Positions 37,977 to 46,661 of a DNA stretch of 64,000 nucleotides are shown one piece after another. A program made the position numbers and the translations under genes. The stretch comes from an uncultured Bacteroidota bacterium (lineage in GTDB: Bacteria; Bacteroidota; Bacteroidia; Flavobacteriales; Flavobacteriaceae): the NCBI GenBank assembly GCA_913062555.1, contig CAJXVU010000009.1, positions 1-64,000 of the forward strand, in the 5' to 3' direction. The notes under the pieces are model-generated. The model searched no databases, had not been told where the DNA came from, and saw nothing but the letters and a program-made list of their open reading frames with translations. Positions within the stretch are counted from its first letter, which is position 1; each line of letters begins with the position of its first letter.

Positions 37977-38519
37977 ATGATGAAGCCATTGAAAGACTTT
38001 ACAATTCAGTTTGTAGGATTAAAGCTAGGAGAGCATTGTTTTGAATATAAGATAGATAAAAAGTTCTTTGAACATTTTGAGTATGATGAGTTTAATGATG
38101 TAATTATAGATGCAACTGTTGTTTTAAATAAAAAATCAACATTTCTAGAATTACATTTTAAAGCATTAGGCACTGTTAACGTAAATTGCGATTTAACAAA
38201 TGAACCCTATAATCAAGTCATTGATAGTGACCTTGATTTAGTCGTTAAGTTTGGTGATGAATTTAACAATGATAATGAAGAGATATTAATTATTACTCAT
38301 AGTGAATACGAAATTAATATAGCGCAGTATATTTACGAATTGATTGTGTTAGCTATGCCATCAAAAAGAATTCACCCTGGTGTAAATGATGGTACATTAA
38401 ATTCGGACATACTCGACAAATTAGAAGAATTAAGCCCAAAAGGCAAAGATAATAAAGAAGAAAATGAGGATATTGATCCTCGCTGGAATACATTAAAGAA
38501 ACTATTAACGGATAAATAA
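37977..38519 (+). CDS. DUF177 (YceD-like) protein
   Basis: A 180-residue acidic protein of the DUF177/YceD family, recognised from the layout and its position just before rpmF. YceD-like proteins are linked to 23S rRNA or 50S metabolism and nearly always precede L32. The region NVNCDLTNEPYNQ matches the family's C-x-R/N core, but only one of the usual cysteines is kept. Start codons stack as GTG (37974), ATG (37977), ATG (37980); 37977 is taken. It is 8 nt from rpmF, so the two form one transcript. Confidence 0.85.
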   Translation: MMKPLKDFTIQFVGLKLGEHCFEYKIDKKFFEHFEYDEFNDVIIDATVVLNKKSTFLELHFKALGTVNVNCDLTNEPYNQVIDSDLDLVVKFGDEFNNDNEEILIITHSEYEINIAQYIYELIVLAMPSKRIHPGVNDGTLNSDILDKLEELSPKGKDNKEENEDIDPRWNTLKKLLTDK

Positions 38520-38527
38520 CATAGAAA

Positions 38528-38731
38528 ATGGCACATCCTAAAAGAAAAATCTCAAAAACAAGAAGAGATAAGAGAAGAACACATTACAAAGCAACTGTAC
38601 CACAGATTGCAACGTGTCCTACTACAGGAGAAGCACACTTATACCACAGAGCTCACTGGCATGAAGGTAAGCTTTATTATAGAGGGCAAGTGTTGATTGA
38701 CAACTCTCAAACAGAAGAAAATTTAGCATAG
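38528..38731 (+). CDS. rpmF: 50S ribosomal protein L32
   Basis: A 67-residue basic protein starting [21 protein letters not shown], the L32 signature. Only one cysteine (TCPTTGEAH) remains, so this is the zinc-free form of L32. Co-transcribed with the DUF177 gene and closed by a strong terminator. Confidence 0.96.
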   Translation: MAHPKRKISKTRRDKRRTHYKATVPQIATCPTTGEAHLYHRAHWHEGKLYYRGQVLIDNSQTEENLA

Positions 38732-38751
38732 TTATTATGCATGCATATATT

Positions 38752-38779
38752 AAAACGCTCACTTGTGAGCGTTTTTTTT
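38752..38779 (+). terminator. Terminator of the DUF177-rpmF operon
   Basis: AAAACGCTCAC pairs with GTGAGCGTTTT (38752-38762, 38765-38775), followed by a T-run. Confidence 0.9.
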
Positions 38780-38910
38780 ATGATATATTTTTATAGCAGT
38801 CAAAAACATCCTATTTTGCACCATATTTGATCAAAATATAGTATTTTCATCAAGTTTTTTACGCTTTTGTGTAAGATTTGATGAATTTTTGTTCAAACTA
38901 AAACTAAATT

Positions 38911-39906
38911 ATGAGTAAAATCACAGCCGCCATTACAGCTGTTGGCGCTTATGTGCCGGAGTATGTGCTAACCAACCAAATTTTAGAAACAATGGTTGAC
39001 ACAAATGACGAATGGATCACCTCTAGAACAGGAATTAAGGAACGAAGAATCCTTAAAGAAGAGGGAAAAGGAACTTCATTTTTAGCAATTAAGGCCGCTC
39101 AGGATTTAATAAATAAACGAGGTATCGACCCTAAAGAGATCGAGCTTGTTATTGTTGCAACAGCAACTCCAGACATGAAAGCAGCTTCTACAGCAGCGTT
39201 TACAGCAACTCAAATTGGTGCTGTTAATGCTTTTTCATTCGATTTGGAAGCGGCATGTTCTAGTTTCTTATTTGGAATGTCTACCGCTGCCAGATATATT
39301 GAATCTGGAAAATATAAAAATGTACTGTTGATTGGGGCAGATAAAAACTCTTCAATGATTAATTATGAAGATAGAGCAACGTGCATTATTTTTGGAGATG
39401 GTGCCGGAGCAGTTTTATTCGAACCTAATGAAGAAAACTTAGGCTTGCAAGATGAATACCTTAGAAGCGATGGTTCAGGTAGAGATTTTTTACAAGCAAC
39501 TTACGGAGGGTCTTCTTATCCCACTACTGTTGATGCCATAGAAAAAGGAGCGCATTATGTTTTCCAAGACGGTAAAACAGTATTTAAAAATGCAGTCTCT
39601 AGAATGGCCGATGTAGCTGTAAAAATTTTAGAGCGTAATAATCTTACAAATGATGATATAGCGTGGCTTGCGGCTCATCAAGCCAACAAACGTATTGTTG
39701 ATGCTACTGCTAATAGAATAGACTTAGATAAAGACAAGGTGATGATGAATATTGAGAAGTATGGAAATACTACTTCAGCAACACTTCCGTTATTATTAAA
39801 TGACTACGAATCCCAATTAAAAAAAGGGGACAATATTGTATTTGCCGCTTTTGGAGGAGGATTTACTTGGGGCTCCATTTACTTAAAATGGGCTTACAAT
39901 TCTTAA
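38911..39906 (+). CDS. fabH: 3-oxoacyl-ACP synthase III
   Basis: A 331-residue KAS III that starts fatty-acid synthesis by condensing acetyl- or branched acyl-CoA with malonyl-ACP. The triad is present: C116 (EAACSSFLFG), His in AAHQANKRI and Asn in YGNTTSAT. The segment DTNDEWITSRTGI is the FabH N-terminal signature. It is 30 nt upstream of accB and is followed by accC, so the cluster supplies malonyl-CoA and uses it. Branched primers are usual in this group. Confidence 0.96.
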   Translation: MSKITAAITAVGAYVPEYVLTNQILETMVDTNDEWITSRTGIKERRILKEEGKGTSFLAIKAAQDLINKRGIDPKEIELVIVATATPDMKAASTAAFTATQIGAVNAFSFDLEAACSSFLFGMSTAARYIESGKYKNVLLIGADKNSSMINYEDRATCIIFGDGAGAVLFEPNEENLGLQDEYLRSDGSGRDFLQATYGGSSYPTTVDAIEKGAHYVFQDGKTVFKNAVSRMADVAVKILERNNLTNDDIAWLAAHQANKRIVDATANRIDLDKDKVMMNIEKYGNTTSATLPLLLNDYESQLKKGDNIVFAAFGGGFTWGSIYLKWAYNS

Positions 39907-39936
39907 CTAAACTAACTAAATTTAAATAGCTAAATT

Positions 39937-40428
39937 ATGGATTTAAAAGAGATTCAAAACTTAATCAAATTTGTAGCTAAATCTGGCGCAACTGAGGTTA
40001 AACTTGAAATGGATGATGTTAAAATCACCATTAAAACAGGATCAGATTCTGAAACCACAATATTACAGCAAGTTCCTGTTTCGGCTCAGATGCCACAAAT
40101 ATTGGCCGCAGCGCCTCAACCAGTTGATGGGGCACCAACAGCAGCAGCAACTCCAGCTGTACCAGCTTCAGAAGAAGACGATTCAAAATATATCACAATA
40201 AAATCACCAATAATCGGTACGTTCTATAGAAAACCTTCCCCAGACAAACCTTTGTTTGTTGAAGTAGGACAAACAATTGCAGAAGGTGATGTACTTTGTG
40301 TCATTGAAGCAATGAAACTTTTTAACGAAATTGAATCGGAAGTTTCAGGTAAAGTTGTAAAAATATTAGTGGATGATTCTTCACCGGTAGAATTTGACCA
40401 ACCACTATTTTTAGTAGATCCATCGTAA
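39937..40428 (+). CDS. accB: Acetyl-CoA carboxylase biotin carboxyl carrier protein
   Basis: A 163-residue BCCP. An N-terminal helical part (MDLKEIQNLIKFV) and an Ala/Pro-rich linker (about 55-85) lead to a C-terminal biotinyl domain with the biotinylated lysine in EAMKLF. Carries carboxybiotin between the accC product and the carboxyltransferase. Next to accC, as in most bacteria. Confidence 0.96.
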   Translation: MDLKEIQNLIKFVAKSGATEVKLEMDDVKITIKTGSDSETTILQQVPVSAQMPQILAAAPQPVDGAPTAAATPAVPASEEDDSKYITIKSPIIGTFYRKPSPDKPLFVEVGQTIAEGDVLCVIEAMKLFNEIESEVSGKVVKILVDDSSPVEFDQPLFLVDPS

Positions 40429-40512
40429 TATAAATCCCAATTTTCAATTCCCAAATCCTAGTTTAAATACTTTAGGAATTTGTTTTTTGAATATTGAAAA
40501 TTTGAAGCATTT

Positions 40513-41859
40513 ATGTTTAAAAAAATATTAATCGCCAATAGAGGAGAAATAGCACTGCGTGTTATTAGAACCTGTAAAGAAATGGGAATTAAATCGGTTG
40601 CAGTTTATTCAACCGCCGATGCCGAAAGTCTACACGTTAAGTTTGCTGATGAAGCCGTTTGTATAGGGCCACCTTCAAGCAACGAATCGTATTTAAAAAT
40701 GCCAAATATAATTGCCGCTGCAGAAATAACTAATGCAGATGCAATACATCCGGGATATGGGTTCTTATCTGAAAATGCTAAGTTTTCAAAAATTTGTGCT
40801 GAACATGATATCAAATTTATCGGAGCTTCGGCCGAGATGATTGATAGAATGGGTGATAAGGCCAATGCAAAAGAAACGATGAAAGCTGCTGGAGTACCAT
40901 GTGTACCAGGAAGTGATGGGGTTATTGAAACCTTTAAGGACTGCCAGAAAGTTGCTAAAGAAACAGGATACCCTGTAATGCTTAAGGCTTCTGCCGGAGG
41001 TGGAGGTAAGGGTATGCGTGCCGTTTGGAAAGCTGAAGATTTAAAAGATGCTTGGGACTCTGCCAGACAGGAATCTAAAGCAGCTTTTGGAAATGACGAC
41101 ATGTATATTGAAAAACTTATTGAAGAGCCTAGACATATCGAAATTCAAATTGTAGGAGATTCTACAGGAAAAGCATGTCATTTATCTGAAAGAGATTGCT
41201 CAATACAACGTCGTCATCAAAAATTAACAGAAGAAGTCCCTTCTCCATTCATGACAGACGAGTTACGTCAAAAAATGGGAGATGCTGCTGTAAAAGCATC
41301 CGAGTTTATAAAGTATGAAGGAGCAGGAACGGTTGAGTTTTTAGTTGATAAAAATAGAAACTTCTATTTCATGGAAATGAATACTCGAATTCAAGTAGAG
41401 CATCCTATTACAGAACAAGTTATAGATTTTGACCTTATACGTGAGCAAATTTTAGTAGCCGCAGGGGTGCCTATTTCAGGTAAAAATTATTCCCCTAAGT
41501 TACATGCTATAGAGTGTAGAATCAATGCTGAAGACCCGCATAACGGGTTTAGACCATCTCCAGGTAGAATCACAACATTACATGCGCCGGGAGGGCATGG
41601 TGTACGTTTAGATACTCATGTTTATGCAGGATATGTTATTCCGCCTAATTATGATTCTATGATCGCTAAGCTTATAACTACTGCGCAAACTCGAGAAGAA
41701 GCCATCAGTAAAATGAAACGTGCTCTCGATGAATTTTATATTGAAGGGATTAAAACTACAATTCCATTTCATAGACAATTAATGGAACATCCCGATTATG
41801 TCACTGGTAATTATACTACCAAATTCATGGAAGATTTCGTGATGCAAGACAAACAATAA
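40513..41859 (+). CDS. accC: Biotin carboxylase subunit of acetyl-CoA carboxylase
   Basis: A 448-residue ATP-grasp enzyme that carboxylates the biotin on BCCP. It has the N-terminal [20 protein letters not shown], the glycine-rich ATP loop [12 protein letters not shown], catalytic [11 protein letters not shown] and a C-terminal biotin carboxylase domain (RINAEDP). Length normal. A good terminator starts 9 nt after the stop, so fabH-accB-accC form a closed unit. Confidence 0.97.
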   Translation: MFKKILIANRGEIALRVIRTCKEMGIKSVAVYSTADAESLHVKFADEAVCIGPPSSNESYLKMPNIIAAAEITNADAIHPGYGFLSENAKFSKICAEHDIKFIGASAEMIDRMGDKANAKETMKAAGVPCVPGSDGVIETFKDCQKVAKETGYPVMLKASAGGGGKGMRAVWKAEDLKDAWDSARQESKAAFGNDDMYIEKLIEEPRHIEIQIVGDSTGKACHLSERDCSIQRRHQKLTEEVPSPFMTDELRQKMGDAAVKASEFIKYEGAGTVEFLVDKNRNFYFMEMNTRIQVEHPITEQVIDFDLIREQILVAAGVPISGKNYSPKLHAIECRINAEDPHNGFRPSPGRITTLHAPGGHGVRLDTHVYAGYVIPPNYDSMIAKLITTAQTREEAISKMKRALDEFYIEGIKTTIPFHRQLMEHPDYVTGNYTTKFMEDFVMQDKQ

Positions 41860-41867
41860 TTATAATT

Positions 41868-41899
41868 AAACTCTGAAAATTTTTTCAGAGTTTTTTTTT
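41868..41899 (+). terminator. Terminator after accC
   Basis: AAACTCTGA pairs with TCAGAGTTT (41868-41876, 41885-41893), followed by a T-run. Confidence 0.9.
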
Positions 41900-41936
41900 A
41901 AACAATTGTGTTTCAGAATCTTTAAAAATAATTGTT

Positions 41937-41944
41937 TACATTTA
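41937..41944 (+). promoter_or_regulatory. -7-like box 5 bp before leader peptide 1
   Basis: TACATTTA (TAnnTTTR), ending exactly 5 bp before the ATG at 41949. This would place the transcription start at or next to the ATG. The same spacing holds for the second copy. Confidence 0.45.
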
Positions 41945-41948
41945 CTTC

Positions 41949-42011
41949 ATGTTGGAGAATATAATAGTACAGATTTACGAAATGCCTTGGGTTATTATAC
42001 CAGGCTTGTAA
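41949..42011 (+). CDS. 20-codon leader peptide, EMPWV[I/F]IPGL family (copy 1)
   Basis: A 20-codon ORF starting MLENIIVQIY and ending EMPWVIIPGL. A second ORF of exactly the same length at 47905 ends EMPWVFIPGL. In codons 11 to stop the DNA differs at six positions; five changes are silent (CCT/CCA, ATA/ATC, CCA/CCT, GGC/GGG, TAA/TGA) and one is Ile to Phe. The first ten codons are not conserved in protein. This pattern argues for translation and selection on the C-terminal half. The box position suggests a leaderless mRNA. A regulatory (nascent-chain) leader is my best reading; a modified small peptide is the alternative. Confidence 0.6.
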   Translation: MLENIIVQIYEMPWVIIPGL

Positions 42012-42080
42012 TACTTCTACTCACTTCTATTATTTCTATTATTCTTAACAATTTCTTTTTAACAATTTAAAATTTTAAAC

Positions 42081-42197
42081 ATGAGTGATATTATGGTATT
42101 AATGGTCTGTTTACCGGGAAATGCTATAATAATGGGTCTGTCTAAAAACCAGGGTGCTACAATAATTCGTCTTTATCAATATCTTTTAGGAAGGTAA
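42081..42197 (+). pseudogene. Decayed 5' end of a lysine-6-dehydrogenase-like gene
   Basis: A 38-codon ORF whose DNA aligns without gaps to the first codons of the dehydrogenase at 48033 (ATGAGT, GTATTA, GCTAT, AAAAACCA), at the same distance from the leader peptide (69 versus 65 nt). The Rossmann motif GAGMVG has become MVCLPG and the frame ends after 38 codons. A relic of duplication of the peptide-dehydrogenase unit. Confidence 0.6.
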
Positions 42198-42270
42198 GTT
42201 TGTAGTTACATTTATTCACCTTTAGTGGACTTGTGCAAATCGTGTTTATTATCATTTATACCAGACACAA

Positions 42271-43473
42271 ATGCCAATACAAACACCTTTTTATCCAAGA
42301 ACCTCAGCACTAAACAAGAACCTTGATTGGAAGGAATGGGCCGGCTATTTTGCCGCTAATTCTTATAATGTTGTGAACGATTTTGAATATTTTGCCTTTA
42401 GACATTCTGCTGGCTTAGTAGATATAACACCGCTTTTTAAGTATAAGGTTTCTGGAAAGGATTCGATGATGTTTTTATCACGACTTATGGTAAAAGACAT
42501 CAGTAAATTAAAACTTAACCAGGCCACTTACTGTTGTTGGTGCGATGATCGAGGTATGGTAATAGATGATGGAACTGTGATGCGTTTTGGAGATAATGAT
42601 TATTTCGTTACCGCTGCGGATCCTTCGTATTCCTGGTTTTCAAGGTTTATTAAAAAATTGGATGTTCAAATTGAAGATATTACAGATACTTATTGCGGAT
42701 TGGCGTTACAGGGGCCAAAATCTAGAGATATTCTAAAAAGAATGTGTGATGCCAATTTGGATAAATTGAAGTTTTTCTGGACGACAAGTGCAAAAGCAGA
42801 TGGGTTTGATTTTAAAATTTCAAGAACAGGATACACTGGAGATTTGGGCTATGAACTTTGGGTGAAAAACGAAAATGCTTTAAAGTTATTTGATGCTGTT
42901 TGGAGCGCAGGGCAAGATTTCAACATTAGAATGGCAGGAATAGCAGCCCTGGATATTGTTAGAATTGAAGCTGGTTTAATCATGAATGGCGTTGATTATC
43001 ACAGTTCTTTACATGCTCTTATTCCAGAACAAATGAGCAGTCCGTACGAATTGGGACTAGGCTGGACCGTTAATTTAGATCGAGATCCTTTTATGGGGCA
43101 GAAAGCTTTAAAGTTGGAAAAGAAAAATGGGTCAAAATGGGCAACAGTTGGAATTGATATTAATTGGCCAGATTTAGAAGCTTTATATAAAAACCTAGGC
43201 TTACCACCTCATGTAGATTCTGGTGCCTGGAGACACTCGGTTCCAATATACCATAAACAACACAAGTCTAAACAAATTGGATATGCAACCTGTGGTACTT
43301 GGTCACCTTTATTAAAGAAAAACCTCGCTATAGCAACAATTGAAATGGAATATGCTACGCCTGGAACAGAAGTCAACTTCGAGGTTATGGTAGAACATCA
43401 TAGAAAATTGGTAAGCGCTATTGTTTGTAAACCTCAATTTTTTAACCCAGATAGAAAGCGATCAATCCTTTAA
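42271..43473 (+). CDS. GcvT-family (T-protein-like) folate-dependent methyltransferase
   Basis: A 400-residue protein of the aminomethyltransferase family (GcvT/DmdA/sarcosine-dehydrogenase C-terminal type). FRHSAGLVDITPLFKYKVSG is the first-domain signature, GMVIDDGTVMR holds the conserved acidic residue, and SRTGYTGDLGYELWV and GLDIVRIEAG-like AALDIVRIEAGL mark the folate-binding body. No H-protein or P-protein is nearby, so it is not the glycine cleavage enzyme. It probably moves a one-carbon unit from a methylated amine to tetrahydrofolate. First gene of an operon with two FAD enzymes and a Rieske oxygenase (11-nt gap to the next). Confidence 0.82.
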   Translation: MPIQTPFYPRTSALNKNLDWKEWAGYFAANSYNVVNDFEYFAFRHSAGLVDITPLFKYKVSGKDSMMFLSRLMVKDISKLKLNQATYCCWCDDRGMVIDDGTVMRFGDNDYFVTAADPSYSWFSRFIKKLDVQIEDITDTYCGLALQGPKSRDILKRMCDANLDKLKFFWTTSAKADGFDFKISRTGYTGDLGYELWVKNENALKLFDAVWSAGQDFNIRMAGIAALDIVRIEAGLIMNGVDYHSSLHALIPEQMSSPYELGLGWTVNLDRDPFMGQKALKLEKKNGSKWATVGIDINWPDLEALYKNLGLPPHVDSGAWRHSVPIYHKQHKSKQIGYATCGTWSPLLKKNLAIATIEMEYATPGTEVNFEVMVEHHRKLVSAIVCKPQFFNPDRKRSIL

Positions 43474-43484
43474 AAAAGAACACG

Positions 43485-45077
43485 ATGAGTAAAAAATACG
43501 ATGCAATTATAATTGGTGGAGGTCATAATGGATTGATCAATGCAGCATATTTAGCCAAAGCAGGAAAAAGTGTTTTGGTTTTAGAAAAAAGACATGTCCT
43601 TGGAGGCGCAGCAGTTTCAGAGGAGGTATTTCCAGGCTTCACATTTTCGGTGTGTAGTTATGTGGTAAGTTTATTTAGGCCACATATCATAAGGGAATTA
43701 AATTTGGTAAAACACGGCTATGATATTATTCCAATGGATGCCTCATTTCAGCCCCTTCCTGATGATGATTTTGGACTTTGCAAATGGGGAGATGCTTCTC
43801 TAACTCGGCGGGAAATTGCCCGGTTTAGTAAAAAGGATTCAGAAGTATATGGTGAGTTTAGTAAAGTAATGACTCATATGGCAAAATTGGCAAAAGAAGT
43901 TATTGATCACCCTGCACCAGATGTAGCATCTATTAATCCAAAAGAACTTTCGTCACTATTAAGGATGGGAAAAGTTTTTAAAAATCTTGGTCCTGAATTA
44001 CTTCAAATGAACACAAAGCTATTAACCATGAGTAGTGCCGATTTTCTCGATCTCTGGTTCGAATCAGAAGTCTTAAAAGGACCAATGGCTGTAAGTGGTA
44101 TTATTGGAACATTTCTAGGGGTTCGATCACCAGGAACGGCCTATGTACTCCTGCATCATTATATGGGGGAATTAGATGGAGCTTTTCGTTCTTGGGGATT
44201 TTCAAAAGGAGGAACAGGGGGTGTTAGTATGGCTTGCGCTAATGCTGCACGAAGCTATGGCGCAGAAATTAGAACAAATGTAAACGTCTCTCACGTTAAA
44301 ATTGTAAATGGGAAAGCTACGGGAGTTATTTTAGCCAACGGAGATGAAATTGATTCGAAAATAGTTGTTTCAAATCTGGATCCAAACCGCACATACCTCA
44401 AGATGATTGGAGAAGATAATCTTTCACCAAATATTGCCACAGAGATTAAAAGATTTAAACTTAGAGGGAGTTCTGGAAAGGTGAATTTTGCGCTAAGTGG
44501 GGTTCCAAATTTTTCTAAAAAACGAAAAGGACTGGAATATATGAAAGGAGACATTGCTATTGTTCCCAATGTAGATTATGTTGAGAAAGCCTATGATCAA
44601 GCAAAATATGGTGAGTTTTCAGAAAAACCATATATAAATATCGTCATCCCTTCACTCACTGATCCAACATTAGCCCCACCAGGGAAACACGTTATGTCTT
44701 GTTTTGTGCAATATGCTCCTTTTAATATTAAGGAGGGACCAGAATATTGGCCGAAATTAGCCGATAAATTTGGTGATGCAGTTCAAAACACGATCAAAGA
44801 ATATGTTCCAGATATTGATAGTCTGGTAGAACATAGGCAAGTGGTTACACCATGGGATCTACAAGAAACTTTTGGTTTGACAGAAGGAAATATATTCCAA
44901 GGAGAACTAACCCTTGAGCAATTATTATTTCAGCGCCCTATCTCAGGATATGCTAAATATAAAACACCAATTCGAAATTTATGGATGTCGGGATCTGGGA
45001 CCCATCCAGGCGGAGGAATTATGGGCTCCGGAGGTGAATTATCGGCAAAATCAATACTAAAAGAAAAAGTGATATGA
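43485..45077 (+). CDS. PYROXD2/phytoene-dehydrogenase-like FAD oxidoreductase (A)
   Basis: A 530-residue flavoenzyme with the dinucleotide motif IIIGGGHNGLINAAYL...LVLEKR (residues about 7-38), RHVLGGAAVSEE next to it and the C-terminal FAD-contact SGSGTHPGGGIMGSGG. GHNG after the glycine motif and the GGAAVSEEVFPGF segment place it with human PYROXD2 rather than carotenoid desaturases. No carotenoid genes are nearby. Expected to oxidise a C-N or C-C bond of an amine or methylated amino acid. It overlaps the second FAD gene by 4 nt (ATGA). Confidence 0.82.
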   Translation: MSKKYDAIIIGGGHNGLINAAYLAKAGKSVLVLEKRHVLGGAAVSEEVFPGFTFSVCSYVVSLFRPHIIRELNLVKHGYDIIPMDASFQPLPDDDFGLCKWGDASLTRREIARFSKKDSEVYGEFSKVMTHMAKLAKEVIDHPAPDVASINPKELSSLLRMGKVFKNLGPELLQMNTKLLTMSSADFLDLWFESEVLKGPMAVSGIIGTFLGVRSPGTAYVLLHHYMGELDGAFRSWGFSKGGTGGVSMACANAARSYGAEIRTNVNVSHVKIVNGKATGVILANGDEIDSKIVVSNLDPNRTYLKMIGEDNLSPNIATEIKRFKLRGSSGKVNFALSGVPNFSKKRKGLEYMKGDIAIVPNVDYVEKAYDQAKYGEFSEKPYINIVIPSLTDPTLAPPGKHVMSCFVQYAPFNIKEGPEYWPKLADKFGDAVQNTIKEYVPDIDSLVEHRQVVTPWDLQETFGLTEGNIFQGELTLEQLLFQRPISGYAKYKTPIRNLWMSGSGTHPGGGIMGSGGELSAKSILKEKVI

Positions 45078-46612
45078 GCAAGTTTGATGTAATTGTAATT
45101 GGAGGAGGCCACAATGGTCTTACTACCGCTAGCATTCTTGCTAAAAAAGGAAAGAAAGTCCTTGTTGTTGAGAAAAGAAATATTCTTGGAGGTATCGCAG
45201 CTGGAGAAGAATTTCATCCCGGCTATTCTACAACTGGATTATTACATGATACCAGTGGTGTGAGGTCACAAGTTGTTAAAGATTTACAACTTGAAAAACA
45301 TGGTCTTGATATAAAGTCTAATCGCGCTAATGTAACACTACTTTCCAAGGATGGAAAAAGCGTCTCAATTCAATCGGATGTTAATGCCACAGTTGAAGCC
45401 ATTAGTGAATTTTCAGAAAAAGATGCTCAGGCTTATAGTGCTTATCAAGAGTTTCTTAAAAAGATAAGTAAAGTTATTAATGATTTAATGGAAAATCCGC
45501 CACCAAATATCGATGTTGAGAACCTGACAATGGGTAGCCTTGTGGTGCTAGCTAAAAAGGGGATGATGTTGAAAGGCCTAGGAAATAAAACCATGATGGA
45601 GTTGCTTAAAATAGCACCAATGTGTGTGGCAGATTTCTTGAATGAAAAGTTTGAAACCGAATTTCTCAAAGCAGGATTGGCTGCACCTGCACTATATGGT
45701 TCCTATGCTGGCCCATGGTCTGCCTACTCAACTATTAATTTGTTGCTTTGGGAGTCTGCTTCTAAAAACCATGTTATTGGTGGGCCACAAGCACTAATTG
45801 CTGCATTACAGAAAGCAGCAATTCAAGCTGGAGTAGAAATTAGAACTGGTGCAGAGGTAGAAAAAATCCTGTTAGACAATGAAGGGAAAGTTGAAGGCGT
45901 AAAATTAAGCGGAGGTGAAGCCATTTACGCGTCAAAAGTAGCCGCATCTTGTACCCCTAAAGAAACGTTTTTGAATTTATTTGATAATTTCCAATTAGAA
46001 TATGAATTGGATTATTGGATTGATAAAATTCGAAGCAGAGGCACAACTGCAAAGGTAAATTTGGCAATAAATAAAACGGTTGAATTAAACGGACGAATTA
46101 CCGAATTTGCCAGAACAGGAAATTCCTTTGATGAAATGGAGAAAGCTTTTGATCCAGTAAAGTATAAACAAGTAACAAATGCCCCATATTTAGATATTCA
46201 TATTCCAACACATTCCAATCCATCTTTGGCCCCCGAGGGTCATAGTGTTGTATCAGTGTTGGTTCATCAAATCCCTTATGATTTCAAAAAGGGTTGGTCT
46301 GTAGATGCTAAGAAGCAACTAGGGGAGCATGTCCTTAAAGAACTAGAGGTCTATTCACCAGGGTTCTCAAAAGCTGTAGTGGGCATAGAAATCCTTTCGC
46401 CAACTGATTTTGAAGAACGGTATTCATTAACAGAAGGTCACATTTATCACGGGGAACATTTTGTGGATCAACTGGTAACAAGACCAATACCTTCTTGCTC
46501 CAGATATAAAACACCTGTTTCGGGTTTGTATCTTTGTGGTAGTGGGTCACATCCAGGCGGGGGCATTACCTGTGCACCTGGAAGTATGGCTGCAATAGAA
46601 ATCATTAAATAG
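45074..46612 (+). CDS. PYROXD2/phytoene-dehydrogenase-like FAD oxidoreductase (B)
   Basis: A 512-residue paralogue of the preceding enzyme, translationally coupled to it through an ATGA overlap. FAD motif VIVIGGGHNGLTTASILA...LVVEKR at the N-terminus, GGIAAGEEFHPGY, and CGSGSHPGGGITCAPG at the C-terminus. The two paralogues may form a heterodimer or act one after the other on the same substrate. Divergence between them is large, so the pair is old. Confidence 0.82.
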   Translation: MSKFDVIVIGGGHNGLTTASILAKKGKKVLVVEKRNILGGIAAGEEFHPGYSTTGLLHDTSGVRSQVVKDLQLEKHGLDIKSNRANVTLLSKDGKSVSIQSDVNATVEAISEFSEKDAQAYSAYQEFLKKISKVINDLMENPPPNIDVENLTMGSLVVLAKKGMMLKGLGNKTMMELLKIAPMCVADFLNEKFETEFLKAGLAAPALYGSYAGPWSAYSTINLLLWESASKNHVIGGPQALIAALQKAAIQAGVEIRTGAEVEKILLDNEGKVEGVKLSGGEAIYASKVAASCTPKETFLNLFDNFQLEYELDYWIDKIRSRGTTAKVNLAINKTVELNGRITEFARTGNSFDEMEKAFDPVKYKQVTNAPYLDIHIPTHSNPSLAPEGHSVVSVLVHQIPYDFKKGWSVDAKKQLGEHVLKELEVYSPGFSKAVVGIEILSPTDFEERYSLTEGHIYHGEHFVDQLVTRPIPSCSRYKTPVSGLYLCGSGSHPGGGITCAPGSMAAIEIIK

Positions 46613-46661
46613 AATCTCAATACAATAAATTTTATTGTTTGTAAATAAAAAGGTTAGAATT

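Noticed and set aside
42271-43473. Glycine cleavage T protein (gcvT)
   Set aside because: No gcvH or gcvP nearby and the neighbours are oxygenase and amine-oxidase-like genes; called as a GcvT-family enzyme without the symbol.
43485-46612. Carotenoid (phytoene) desaturase pair
   Set aside because: The FAD enzymes share the fold, but GHNG and GGAAVSEE/GGIAAGEE patterns and the GcvT/Rieske neighbours point to PYROXD2-like enzymes; no crtB or other carotenoid gene is nearby.
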